From Eumeta japonica (taxonomy: Eukaryota > Arthropoda > Insecta > Lepidoptera > Psychidae), in the NCBI GenBank assembly GCA_005406025.1, contig BGZK01000084.1, forward strand, positions 186,001 through 250,000: DNA of 64,000 bases, in the 5' to 3' direction. The number at the start of each line of letters is the position of its first letter. Position 1 is the first letter of the stretch. Made by a program: the position numbers and the translations under genes. The notes below the pieces were generated by a model that was given only the letters and a program-made list of their open reading frames with translations, was not told where the DNA came from and did not search any database. Below, one piece after another: positions 11,011-22,449 of this stretch.

Positions 11011-13815
11011 AATATGATAAAAATAGCGAAAGTTACGCTTAATAAATACTTTCAAGGAAAATTATTTTAAACATGGTCGATTATACTGTTTTTCAGTTGT
11101 TGCCGAAAAACTGCTTTTATCAACAATAAGACATACCTAAGTGCCATGAACATTCGCTTTTTTGCTGACGCACTTTAGTTTGATAGTAATAGTCGACATA
11201 CCTATTTGTTTTTAAGTTATAGGCGACTGAAATTCTTATAACTATTCTATGCAGGAAGCATGGAAAAAGTGTAATAACGTAGTTTTTTCATCTGTAGTGT
11301 ATTTCTTTGTAATAATGGCTTTAGAATTCTATAATGAGCATGGTTCGACGTGCTTTTGGCCAATTTTTTAATGTATGTTTTCTTAACCGCATTTTATCAG
11401 ATTTTTCAAAAATGACTCAACCAATTTCGATCGTTTAAACTCACTAAGTTAGATCCCGAGGTGATCTTATACATTTTTTATGAATTCAAATATATCATTG
11501 CTCATAAAATCAATAAAACTGTATATAAGACCATCATTGATATGTTTCTCACAGATTTTTTTTCTATCAGAACAGTTCAATGGTTTCTGATTTATCCAGC
11601 TTAAATTACCGCTCATTTACTCACGCTGTCCCACTTTATGTGAATTTAGGGAAGATCTGAAACTTAAAGATCTAACTAGAAGCCGATCTACCTAGTCGAC
11701 GGTCTGGGGAAACTGTGATTCCGAGAGTGGTTGCACTTCAACTAAAAGCGAAGAGACCCTAGAATGACCACCAGTGCCATCGGAAAATTTGATGAATTAC
11801 CCAGTTACTAAGAAACCTCGAATAGAATAACTTATGTGGATGATAATTGCCTTTAAAAATATATGAGTTAAAATAATTACTTGCTTTTTAAATCAGCGCG
11901 GGCAAAGCGGAGCTAACAAAAAAATAAATCACTTACAAACACTAATACAAAACGTTACGTATTAACTTGCAAGATATTAAAAATGTAAGTTGAGTTTCAA
12001 CCGTGTCTGGCGTATCTTTGTCTATTACCTAATTATATCAACGTAATATGAAACGTCAAATGAATAGAAATCGTGTAGAACCATAATCATTGTTTTTTAG
12101 TCTCTTATGTACGGTGTTATTTTGGGTAAATTCATTATTAGACGTTCGCCTGCGACATGCAGTATACTATCTACCGCTAATCCTCGAATCTATTCTTTCA
12201 CTACCGATCCTCATCCAACGAATTAGTTATTGATTCTAGAGAATTGACAGATAAGGAACACCTAAGCAAATGTAAATGCTCTATTTATCTTAACCGCCAA
12301 TTAATTAGAAAGAATTTCTACGTACGTCTCAAGCCAATTCAGCACATCTTCAGGAATGCAAACAGTCATACCCACCAGGGTGCCAGTACTGTTGAAACTA
12401 ACTAATAACTAACAGATGCACTCCTAATCACCTCGCCTGATCTCTTAATCCACAAAATTTAAAACTTAACAAACACCCGGTGTAACGAAAATGAAGAACA
12501 AATTAAACAAATGAATAAAATATAATATAATCGACTGCGTGACTAGTTCAAGAGAGGTGGTTGGGAGCGCATTTCTTAGTAGTTCTAACACTCCTGACAG
12601 CCTCATGGATATATAGTAATGTGTATATTAAATGGAATATTACTGCTATTAAAGAAAATTTCTATTTCTTTGCTAAATTGATGAGAAATCTACGTTATTA
12701 TAAGAGAAACCACTACTATGTTACTTTGACATTTTTTAAATTGATGCAACTGGATTTGTTCTTTCGGTAAAAGTATACGTAGAACGTAACATAGAATATA
12801 AAGAAAAGTTAGCACGATTTGTCGAACATAAAATGTTCTGTTAAAATCAAAATAATAAAAAAAAAAAAGGTTAAACTAATAGATTTTTTTAATAAACGAT
12901 CGTGTTTTTAACTTTTTTTCGTTTATTTATCTCGTTACATTTAACTCGTTTTCTAAATTATTTTGATGTTTTTTTTTTCCGTTTCTATTACATTAAATCA
13001 TTTTTTTGAAACTGACAGAATTAATCTTTATTAAACTATATGTATAATGGTTTAAAAATTTTCCCATTTTCATGTACTTACGAAAGCACTGTCATGGAAA
13101 TGGTTACTTGCAAGAGGTGAAAAATATTATTCAATTATATAGCACCCTTAAATGCTTTTGAATCATTAGTTGTACAATAGACAAAAAGGGGACCCTCACA
13201 AATAGTAAGTAAATATCTTCGTTACTTCTTGTTTGGGTTGTGATAGTTGGTATTTTCCTTCAAACTTTTTTTTGGTTTTTTTTTCAAAATTAAATGGAGG
13301 TGTACAATTTTGCATTTTTCATTTATATATTAAGTTGGTAACAAATTTTTACAACTATTTCTCATTTAAACGCAAATAATCTCTACGATCCCGTGACAGA
13401 CGAACGGACTAACAGACGGATAAACATGGAAATTATTATATAAATGTATTTTGTTCCATTTTCGATACGGCACATTAATATAAATTTAGTACCTTCAATC
13501 AATAATTGCAAGTGTTCATATTGTCTAAAAGATATCATCCGTAACAAATTATGTATTTCCCAAGACATTTACTCGTTTATACATTTGTACAAATTAATGC
13601 TTATCAGTAAAATTGTACCAACACTTGTAGCATACACAATCAAGAATTAAAAATGATACAGAGCTTCGGCGTTTGTCAAGATTATAATGGTCCATGGTAG
13701 CATTCGAGCATCTCTTCCTTACATGCACGTGTCACATTTAAATAATACACCATTCGTTCAAAGTAACACTAACAAGGTTACTAAAATATCTAATAATTAA
13801 ACTATGAACATTACT
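11010..13815. other. Long AT-rich non-coding stretch
   Basis: No gene is recognised. The 12340-12490 interval is less AT-rich (CATACCCACCAGGGTGCCAG) and might be a LINE fragment, but no frame can be followed. The remainder holds homopolymer runs and chance ORFs of 60-70 codons. Confidence 0.4.
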
Positions 13816-14015
13816 GAATAGCATAATTGACCCTTAAGATATGCAGCCGGCGGCTGATGTTCCTGAAATCTAGAACTGAATTCGACCAGCGAATGCTCCC
13901 CTATGACACGACCGCCATCTGAAACGTGCCACAGATTTGTCATCGCGTCCACTGCCGAGCTCCGCGTTTCGTTGCCGTATACCCCACACGTCCGTTCAAA
14001 GTAGGGCTTATGTGG
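13815..14015 (-). other. GC-rich open block, possible exon
   Basis: On the minus strand an open frame between about 13990 and 13830 reads FERTCGVYGNETRSSAVDAM, with many G/C-ending codons, unlike its surroundings. Further on it has WHVSDGGRV and FSSRFQEHQPPAA. I do not recognise the protein. There is no convincing acceptor, and the only donor-like site (G then GTCAAT) is weak. It could be a decayed exon, an exapted transposon piece or a regulatory block. Confidence 0.2.
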
Positions 14016-14029
14016 TATTAAAAAACAAT

Positions 14030-14110
14030 ATTTTGTGTGTGTGTGTGTGTGCAATTTACACACGGTAAAAGTGAAACTTTGAAAAGTAAACTACGAGACA
14101 ACGAGATGAA
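14030..14110. repeat. (TG)n microsatellite and GTGAAACTT repeat flank
   Basis: A run of about nine TG units (about 14035-14051) is followed by ACACACGGTAAAAGTGAAACTT. A close phrase (ACACACGTAAGAAGTGAAACTT) follows a TG run at 44420-44465. The pair is thus a dispersed repeat with an expanded TG tract at its edge. Confidence 0.55.
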
Positions 14111-14289
14111 TATAGAGTATTAGGGGTAGGATGATTATGAGGTTTATTTTTTTTAACATTTTTAACAAGTTTAAAAGTTATTTAACATTTTGATGAGGTT
14201 ATACATGTGATCTATGAGTATTAAGAAACAGGAATGAAATTTATTGCTTAAAATACAATTTTGTATTTAAGACAAATGCCGTGGAGCTC

Positions 14290-14470
14290 TTGCACGAATG
14301 AGTGAGAATATAAATGCTACACGGTCAGCTGATGCGAGCCATAGGCGCCGCCATATTGGCCTTGGCTGCTCTGCCGAGCGCCTTTCACTTTACCCTTCTC
14401 TGCGGCCGGTTGTAACGCGTCGTGCGACATGCGATAGATGGACGAAAAGATTTGAGACGATGGAAAAAAG
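14290..14470. other. GC-rich patch
   Basis: The segment (containing AGGCGCCGCCATATTGGCC and GCGGCCGGTTGTAACGCGTC) is much richer in G+C and CpG than its flanks. The 95-codon ORF over it runs into a low-complexity poly(T) part, so I do not consider it a gene. A regulatory element or an old transposon is equally possible. Confidence 0.3.
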
Positions 14471-15320
14471 TTTCACTATAAAAAAAAATACTATGATTTA
14501 TTTATTAAAATATTTTTTTGGCAGAAACAACTATTCAATTGTTTTTTTTTTTTTTTACTTGAATATCGACGTTCGTCGTTCTTAGCGAAAATGGCAATAA
14601 CGCGAATGCGTCTTAGGGCGATCATTTTTTTATGATTCTCACAATTGCGTTTCACTCAAGATTACAACGTTAGCCTTTATAATGTTGTAGGTTTTCTGAA
14701 ACTAGTCTCGGTCGTTTTTCTCTCTGTAATAAGATTCGTAAAGTTCGGCCCTAATGCGATCACTGAGGAAATGTGACTACTGCCAGGCGGCTAATTCAAG
14801 AAAAGCGACATGCCAACTCATTTGTGGATCGGTAACAACAAACCCAATTATGTATATACTGCGGAACTGACAGACGCCGTCCTGCCTGAACGCTGGCTTG
14901 CTGGCTGGCTGCTGCAGTGACGCTTTTTAGATGAACTATATACAAGTGACATTCGACATTAAATTTGACATTGGTACGTTATTGCTTTGTCGTTTTGTGA
15001 TTTTCTGTTGCCCAAAGCGATATTCAAAAACGAATGCAATTTGTCGACGGTCGTTGAAAAATATTCTGCTTTCCCAATCGAAACACGGCAAACAGAAGCT
15101 TAAATGTCAAAACAACGCTAAGCTACATTGGGAGTGACTCGCGCATGTATCGATGCGTACGTCAAATACTACAGAATCCGACATCAATGCCACCTATGGT
15201 ACACAAAACAATCTGTTACAAACACAATAACTAAAAATTATTCTCATAAGGTCGATTATTCATGAATTTTTTTTGGAGAATTTAACCGTCATTTATATGC
15301 TCTGATATGCGAACAAAAAA
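14470..15320. other. Non-coding stretch
   Basis: Nothing is recognised. A mildly GC-richer part at 14770-14930 includes a short GCTGGCTTGCTGGCTGGCTG run, a four-base microsatellite-like motif. Confidence 0.35.
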
Positions 15321-15329
15321 TGCGTCAAA

Positions 15330-15515
15330 AAAAAAATAGAAGGGAAAAGTCCAGGAATCCAATCGCACCGCTACCTACTAGGTACAACTGTGAACCTAAG
15401 CCATCCATAAACTTACTAAAACACACAAAAATTACGTCATAATCGGTTCAGGCGTTTAGCTGGATCGATTAATACGCGTACAAAAGAATTATATAGATCA
15501 GTATTTAAATGTTAT
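15330..15515 (+). repeat. LINE/SINE 3' tail repeat
   Basis: The phrase AAAATTACGTCATAATCGGT, then GGCGTTTAGCTGG and AGAATTATATAGATCAG, matches the familiar lepidopteran pattern of an A-rich stretch, a CATAATCGGTYCAGCCGTTT-like core and an ATTATATATA end. This is the 3' end shared by several LINE and SINE families. It is non-coding. Confidence 0.5.
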
Positions 15516-15589
15516 ATAACCTTAATTTTGCCACATTCCTCGTGTCATTGTTACAATATAATCACGAATAAGCGCTTACTATTCACGGC

Positions 15590-15965
15590 ATTGAGACCGT
15601 ACGAAACATGAATTTATTGTTACGGTTCAAAGAGAAGACAATAAAGACAATAGTCTCTATTGAGTGGGCGTATGAACGAAATTGAAGCAAGCGAAGAGCA
15701 TGCGTAAAAATGATGATGGATTGGATCCAGTTGAAAAATAAAAGACGATTGTGTTGTCGAAAGAAATCGGGAGATATGATTAAGAAGTTGCGTTCTGTTG
15801 AATTATAACAATAATGTCTACGCGCTGCAAGTAATACAAGTAACTTTTCGACTCCTGAAAAGGTGGAGCTTGTGACCAATCTTGCATATAATTCGAACCT
15901 CGCACAAAGGGATTTTTTTATTTTCTCAAAAATCAAAGTTTTCATCAGAAGCTGTGATAACCTTT
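15590..15965 (+). mobile_element. mariner-like transposase, C-terminal remnant
   Basis: On the plus strand the frame at about 15855-15955 gives VELVTNLAYNSNLAQRDFFI, then FSKIKVF. This corresponds to the strongly conserved mariner motif PYSPDLAPCDFFLFPKIK that ends in the third catalytic Asp. The catalytic D falls on Asn (YNSNLA), so the copy cannot be active. Upstream sequence to 15590 has several stops and is only weakly transposase-like. The 154-codon ORF on the opposite strand (15583-16047), the longest in the window, is antisense to this remnant. Confidence 0.5.
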
Positions 15966-15969
15966 CTGT

Positions 15970-18550
15970 ATAGAGATTATTAATTAATAAACAAGTATGC
16001 GCGCCATTGAACAGTAGATACGTGTTTACCGCCACCCATGAATACATGCAATCCCGTAGAAATAATAATTTTTTTTTTTTAAAAACCCCTTATCATAGTC
16101 GATTAGTGACACAGCTAATAGCAAATTAATCCAAAGTTTTACCACACATGGCGAAAAATTGTATATGAATCGTACCGTAGCAAACGTTAGAATAAGGTGA
16201 TGACGATATTCCAGATTTCTTTCATCATATGAAAACATGCGCCCAAATCAGTTATACTTATGTTTTAAAAAGTGGTTCGGTACAATGAAATAGTGTAGTA
16301 AAATGTTTTGTAAGTCATTAAGTGGATGACTTAGTTATAAACTGTTTTATTCATCAATTGTGCACAATATTCGATGAGGCCCACGCGCCCTGCTGAACGT
16401 GACTTAGGCTCTGTTTAGACTAGGAACTTTCTCATAACTTTCGAGAAACTATGCCCGACGAGAAATTCGTTAACACGTACTAATCGTGCGTCTATCTCGG
16501 CGTCGGGCTATTCAAGAAAATTGCTTAGTATAAATGGAGGCTTTGATTTGGGCCGAATTATTTGTTGCTCTCTGCTTATGTCTGTGTAGCAACGTAACGC
16601 TTTCAAAAAAAAAACCAATAGATGCTAGAATATAATTACACGGTTTCTTGAGAAATTAATAATTCCAAATTCTAAAAAATTATACACAAATTACTATTTA
16701 CTTAGTCTGTTTATAATTTAGAAGCAAATATATAGATATCGCAAATATGGAGTCGTATAAACAAATTAACGTGAATTTCTTAACTTACGAGGGTCGCTCG
16801 ACGTATTTGGAATCGAAGTGCGACGTTTAATTTAATGGGAACGATCATGTGGCGAATGATCCAACAGAAAATCTCTCAGGTATTCGATTTCCCGCTTGTA
16901 TGTAGAGGGATTACGTGAAAGTGTTTTCTTCAATATTACAAGTATGCGCTGACGTTACTCGCGGCGAACTCATAAGCTATTTATATAAAATGTAAATTAT
17001 TATGATATTATTTGCATTGATTTACGAATACGAGAATTCGATTTTTGCAATCAACATTTTTATCACGTCTCGACAAATCGCTGTCAATTCATCGTCGTAT
17101 AGTCAATGTGTTATCTATAACTAACTTAAAACTTAATTCCATAGTTTTGGTTTAAAACATAACAATAAAATAAATTTTTGAAAATCAATTATTTGTATTC
17201 TTAGAAACCAAAATAGGCTTGCTAGAGAAAAAATTTACCAATGGAAAGGAGAAAATAGAGTGCACAATTTTGTATTTACCAATATAATATTAATGCAAGA
17301 AAATCAAATCAGATTTACGTTTTACCTTGGCCAAGAAGAAGAAACGTATGTCGTCGAAAAATCAAATTCGTCGAAGAAAAACTTCATTAAAGTTTTAACT
17401 TATATCCGACCAATTTCAATAGGTATTGAGTTTCAAAATGTTAAAAAAACAATTTCAAGAATCAAAATCACTTCACAATATATTTATTCATAGTATGTGT
17501 AATAGACGCAATTGTAACATACAGAAATGGAGAAAGTCGTTTAATCTTCGAATCATTTTCTCATGAAAGCGTTAAAAAGGTGCCCTAGATGAAAAGCTGA
17601 AAAGTCAAAGTTCACCTTAGCCGGCTTCAAGCAACAAAGATTTTCTCAATTCGAATATATATTTTTATAGTGATCCCATTGAAATTTGGTTAATATTAAA
17701 TAGTTAAGTGAAGTAAGGGAAAGGCGCCCCAACCAGTGGCAGCGTACGCAGCGAAATTCTATCATTGCATTGCCAATGACATGCAAAGAAGAAATCTTTC
17801 GGCGCTTATAAGTCGAACGGGTTTTACCTGTCAGATTCAAATCGAAGCCTTATCCTTGTTTCTCTTTTGATGAAATGTACCTGAATCAAACTCGCTCTAT
17901 GAGCACGGTCCTCGGAACTTTCATTATGACATGTGCTACGCATATAAGTTCTTTCATGTGAAGCTCTGTGAAGCACGTCGCTGATCGGTCTCCTTTGACA
18001 TGTGACTTAAATTACTTTCTCTTTTCTTTCTCGAACGATCATTTCTTTGTTTCCCCTAAACAGCGCTATCTGATATGAACAAAATATTTCATGCTAACAA
18101 TCAATGCGATAAAATAAAATCTAAATGTGTCTCTATATTTCTAGAATGTCATTGGTTTCATTTTTTTTTTTTAATAAAGTGGATACCTATCTTAATCATG
18201 TGTCTAACATTAAAATATTTTTGCCCCACTGTCTCTCTGGAATGATTGAATTAGGAAGTATAAAGGTTATGATACCGTTCGTAAATGATGAGATTTACAT
18301 AGACTACTTTTTTGTCGTGGAAAAATATCTCAACCCATAAAAAAATGTTCGAAAGTACTTATCCAAATTTAAAGATGTTTTCGCTGTTGTATACATGAAA
18401 TTTTTGCTGGTGAACTGCTATTTGCAGAAAAAATATGCATAGAGTTTGAATATTTGATGCTCTCTTACGCTGAAATAATTGAATGGATTGTAGACAAATT
18501 TTGCACAGAAAAGGATAATGTCTTAGAATAGGATATAGGGTAAAATCTAT
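15970..18550. other. Long non-coding stretch
   Basis: No gene is recognised. A short foldback is suggested at 16418-16465 (AACTTTCTCATAACTTTCGAGAAACT). ORFs at 17260-17493 and 18125-18340 are AT-rich with no motif. Confidence 0.4.
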
Positions 18551-18554
18551 CGCG

Positions 18555-18823
18555 GACTCAAGATTAGTATCGATAGGTTAACGAGGGATATAATATAGGA
18601 ACCAAGAGTGAAAGCGAAATTTTAATCAGAATTGTAGTCCAGAACAGTACCAGAATCAAAAAAAAGATAATAGAACCGAAATCGGTCCTCAAACGTATCG
18701 CGATCGAGCGCATGATCGGGATCGAAACCGACAGTAAAACATATTTAAAATTTACAGTAGGTAGGATCTTGATTCACAGCGATATAATGAAGATAATAGC
18801 AAAGCCAAGGGGCAAATGCTAGT
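18555..18823 (+). repeat. Hexamer-array dispersed repeat, copy 3
   Basis: The array is recognisable at 18600-18740 (units such as GAACCG, AAATCG, GATCGG, GATCGA, AACCGA). It ends in the family tail AGCCAAGGGGCAAATGCTAGT at 18803-18823, which resembles the tails at 39696-39725 and 52219-52249. A leader is present but diverged. Confidence 0.6.
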
Positions 18824-18968
18824 TTAATCACTAACTTTATTTATATAATAATAGTAGTATTTGTAGTATTTGCTACATTACTTACTAAAAAACTACAAAT
18901 AGTATTTTTATTGAGATAAAAGGAATGATTTGTAAAATTATTTATGAGTTATTATACTTCATAATTTT

Positions 18969-19126
18969 CTTTTAAAATGACATTTAACAAAAAGTCACTT
19001 TTAAAATGAAATTGGTGTTTTATGTCTTCCTTGTAAGGGGTCTTCGGGCTAAAACCAGTTAAAAGCAAGACATGGAACGCAAATTTTATTTTATAAGTTA
19101 CTTTTTGTTAAATGTCAGTTTAAAAG
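18969..19126. repeat. 158-nt near-complete foldback (long hairpin)
   Basis: The left half begins CTTTTAAAATGACATTTAAC. The reverse complement of the right half begins CTTTTAAACTGACATTTAAC. The two halves can be aligned along almost their whole length (about 79 nt each) with roughly 85 percent identity by hand count, leaving only a tiny loop near 19044-19052. No coding potential is seen. Such a structure fits a foldback MITE or, if transcribed, a hairpin RNA that feeds the siRNA pathway. No clear target-site duplication was found. Confidence 0.75.
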
Positions 19127-19244
19127 GAGGTGGTGGACGATGTCCTTAATTCCGTAACAGAATCTGAATCTATAGACTCGATTGTGGCGACTTAGCTCGT
19201 CACTCAACAAAACGAGGATTAGACAAGAGACAACATTCCTTCTG

Positions 19245-20050
19245 TACTACGAATGGGTGTAGAGAGATGACAAAACTGATGGTGTCTGTGAATTTGTGAA
19301 TTACAGGGGAACATATACTCTATGTTTGAATGGAACTAAACAGAAAGGTAGTGGTAGAGGCATCAACCATGGACCTATTAATTGATATTGGTTTGTCATT
19401 GATCAGAGCTAACGAGGATATCTCGATGTTGGCTTCATCCTATCAGTAAGCTGAATGTGTAAACAGTTATGAATGCGTAAATCCATAGTTCGTCTCGCGT
19501 TAAAATTTGATTGACGCGGATTTTTATTTTAGGCATTTACGTCCCAGATACTTCCAAGGCGCTCGAAGAGTGAGAATAGTTTTAAGGTGATGTAACATGA
19601 TAACAAAATGTGACAGAAATGAAACAATCATCATGATAGGTAATTTAAATAGCTGAATGGTTATAATAGAAGGATAGTTATAAAAGTGCGATGGAAATGA
19701 GAAAATTTTAGGTAAATTTAATAATGAAAGAGTGAATGCGACTTGCATTGCCAAGAGTTTAAGTCGTGTGTAACGAACACAATTGTTTACCACAGAAGGA
19801 TGCACTAATATACTTGGCGGAATGGAGAAGACAAAATCATGACAGACTTTACAATTATAGATGATGGGTTGAGAAACAAATTTGTGGATATGAGGGTGTA
19901 CCGCGCCGTCAACGTTACCACGGACCACAGATCATTGGTTTGTCGAATTAAAACTTTATACCGACTTCAGCGACACGATAAGAAAATAATCACTACGAAG
20001 CTAGAACGAATAAAAGTTAGTAAGTTTCACGCAATTTTTGGCTCAGAATC
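19245..20050 (+). mobile_element. LINE endonuclease remnant (RTE-like)
   Basis: The frame at 19839-20040 reads MTDFTIIDDGLRNKFVDMRV, then YRAVNVTTDHRSLVCRI. This resembles the C-terminal end of the apurinic-like endonuclease of lepidopteran RTE-type LINEs (a D-x-I-I/V-D core, RVYRGVN, then the conserved SDH/TDH). Weaker matches upstream (19250-19450) fit the front of the same endonuclease but have stops and frame changes. Nothing of the reverse transcriptase follows, so the 3' part is missing, which is unusual for LINE insertions. The minus-strand ORF at 19524-19928 is antisense to it. Confidence 0.55.
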
Positions 20051-20153
20051 TTTCAGAATGTCATAAATCTTTGTTTCGTTCTTTGTTTATCTTTTTTTAT
20101 AAACAAATTTGATTTGTTTGATTTCAAAGAACGGTTGAAACTACCAGCCGAGG

Positions 20154-20190
20154 TATATATATATTAAAATGTGAGTGCAGACTAGTCAGT
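20154..20190 (+). promoter_or_regulatory. Candidate core promoter: TATA box plus TCAGT initiator
   Basis: A TATATATATATTA stretch (20154-20166) is followed by the arthropod initiator TCAGT at 20186-20190, with the predicted +1 A at 20188. The TATA lies at about -34 to -23, the spacing expected for a pol II promoter. The following 5' leader ends in an ATG with an A at -3 and G at +4. I infer an inducible single-start promoter, as common in insect cuticle and hormone-responsive genes, but the gene body is not seen. Confidence 0.5.
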
Positions 20191-20252
20191 TGTGTTTCTG
20201 CGATCAGTACATTCACAAGTCAAGTGCAAATAAGAGTTATTATGGCGGTTCG
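20188..20252 (+). other. Candidate short first exon (5' leader plus four codons)
   Basis: Counting from the predicted +1, a 54-nt leader precedes ATG GCG GTT CG at 20242-20252. It is directly followed by a GT (GTAGTT) that could serve as donor. A first exon coding only a few residues and then an intron is the typical layout of insect cuticle-protein genes. No matching second exon was found in the next kilobases, so either the intron is long or the copy is dead. If no splicing occurs, the frame ends at TAG after four codons. Confidence 0.3.
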
Positions 20253-20259
20253 GTAGTTA

Positions 20260-21540
20260 AATATTATATTTCAGTTTTGCTGAACCTTCTGCTCTTCTTC
20301 GAGTTTACTTTTTACTATCTCAATCTTCGAACCTCCGATAAGGTATTTTAATAAAAATATAATACATAAACAAAATATAGAGTTTGTTATGTTATGTACA
20401 CACGACGAAGATTGTATAAAATTTTAAATTAATATACTCAAATACATTTTACCTTAATGAATGACGTTCACGTGATGTTCATAATGACGTTCACCATACA
20501 ATCTAAAGGAGCAACATATATTACGAAAACAATAGGTAATTTATCTTAATATACGACAAGGTAATACTTTACCATATTTAGAAAATATTTTGAAATTATA
20601 GTACCTTCAGCGTGTCATGCCGTAACGATCATAAAAGTGTATCTATCAGGATCAAAGAAACAGAATTTGAAGGTTTCAGCATATTCCTTTTAGCTAAATT
20701 AAAAGAAAAAAGAATGATACCGCGCTTAAAAAAGAAGATCTAATTTTTAATGAATACGTTATTTAGATCGTTAAAGATTAAAATTAAATTTAATAATTCC
20801 TTTCCTTTTTGAGTCACTTTACTCCTGTTTAACTCATATCATCAGGATTGAAATAAAATAAACTACAACAATTTGTAATTGTGTACTAAACACTTATAAC
20901 CTATAAGCAACCCACTGAATTACAATTTTACAAAGAACATTACTTTATAGAAAATTTAACGAAATGGCGCATTAATCGAACCTGGAAGTTTATCAAACAG
21001 AAACATTGCAATCAAAGTAGAATGCATGATACTTCAATACTAAGCAATTAATGATCTTGAAAGTTTGGTATAAACGGAAAATATAAGGGAACAAATACGA
21101 ACATGAAACACCTTCCTTAAACGCGTAATAAATAGAAAGGTTGAAACATCTTTTTTCACTTATTTAAACTACGCCTGTTGTGGTGCCCATTACGTTTGCA
21201 ATTTTAATGGCGTTTTGTTTATCATAAAAACCGATGCATGTCGTAAAATACGATAACAAAATTCGGCAGCATTTTTATTTGAATACATTCGATACAAAAG
21301 GAGTCGAATTCACTTCGAGTGCCGCGAGGAAATCCTATCGGGTGGAAAAGGTAATATCTTTTTAAGAAGTCGAGCCATCTCGACGTACACGTGCTGTCCT
21401 TCGAATGTGAAGACTTAATATTTGGAACGCTCTCAAACACTTTACATGCGTAGTGCCCATCTGCGTGGCATACGTAATGTATCTATGAATAACCTATATC
21501 GATAGGTAATGTACATGTACATCGATATTATTTATTAGGT
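20260..21540. other. Non-coding stretch downstream of candidate promoter
   Basis: AT-rich with no recognisable exon. A 72-codon minus ORF at 21222-21440 has no motif. A perfect palindrome ATGTACATGTACAT lies near 21510. It could be intron sequence of the gene started at 20188. Confidence 0.35.
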
Positions 21541-21544
21541 TTTG

Positions 21545-22445
21545 AAACTTATAAATAGGTAATACTCGTTTGGGTGTCTGTGCGCACGTTCGTATGCCAA
21601 TTCGGTCTGTCTGTTTGTTAGTTTGTCTGTTGAATATAATTTTCTCAGCACCCATTTTGTATCGGAACTTCAAAATGCCGATGATCGTAAATACATCAAA
21701 ATTTTAAAATACTACTGATTAAAAAAACCATAATAATGGCTAAGAGATCAGAGCGTTGACTTCGAACCAGAATATGGTATCGAAAACAAATTTGGCTGGA
21801 TTTGTAACTTCGGTCCAATTAGTCTATGCTCTGAAAATTTTGTATGTTTGTCTGTGCGTTTGTGCATGTATATCGCCACAATGGATAAATCAATTTAGAC
21901 ATAGTTTTCAGTAAGGTATGGAGATAGCTTTAATCTAGAATTTAGTGTTCATTTCTCTAACATTTGTCTCCGATTTCGGCCGTGCATTTCTAAATATTGT
22001 GATGTCCATCCGATTTAGATCAGGATTTTTAAATATGATTTTACAGATATTGTAAATAACATGATAGCTCTTATTACCGGGTAGACAGAAATCTGGCTAA
22101 CCAGATGACTGGATGACGGGAAGCCGAATAGACTGAATAGCCAGTTGGCCGCATAGTTAGATGAATGGATGGGCAAAGGGTCGGATTGAAAAGTAAGATC
22201 AAAATTGAAATCGAAAGTAGGACTTAAATTAAAATCAAGATCTGAATTGCATTTAAAAATGAGTCCGGCAACTCAATCGATTGCGAGACAGAAATCTGAA
22301 CCAAAAACGGAATGGAAAAGGAATCGAAAGAAGGGAATTAGAATTAAAAACAGGACCAGAATCAGAACAGAAAATAGAACCGGAATTGATAGCGAGAACA
22401 GGACTGAAATTAGGATTATGTATAAAAGAGAATTCATGGAAAAAT
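21545..22445 (+). repeat. Hexamer-array dispersed repeat, copy 4 with duplicated leader
   Basis: Leader-type phrases (GTCTGTCTGTTTG near 21605, GTATGTTTGTCTGTGCGTTTG near 21842, GGTATGGAGATAG near 21914) show two leaders in a row. A GAC-rich block (GACTGGATGACGGGAAGCC) leads to the array at 22195-22430. There the 6-nt phase is so regular that one frame translates to an alternating pattern with ENRT and IRI dipeptide repeats. The GC-rich tail is not found. The 80-codon ORF is a product of the array. Confidence 0.6.
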
Positions 22446-22449
22446 AAAA

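Noticed and set aside
15583..16047. Longest ORF of the window, 154 codons on the minus strand
   Set aside because: It is antisense to a mariner C-terminus on the plus strand (the AYNSNLAQRDFF motif). It has no domain, and its Leu/Phe/Ile-rich composition is expected from the AT-rich complement.
19524..19928. 134-codon ORF on the minus strand
   Set aside because: It overlaps antisense the recognisable LINE endonuclease frame at 19839-20040 and has no motif of its own.
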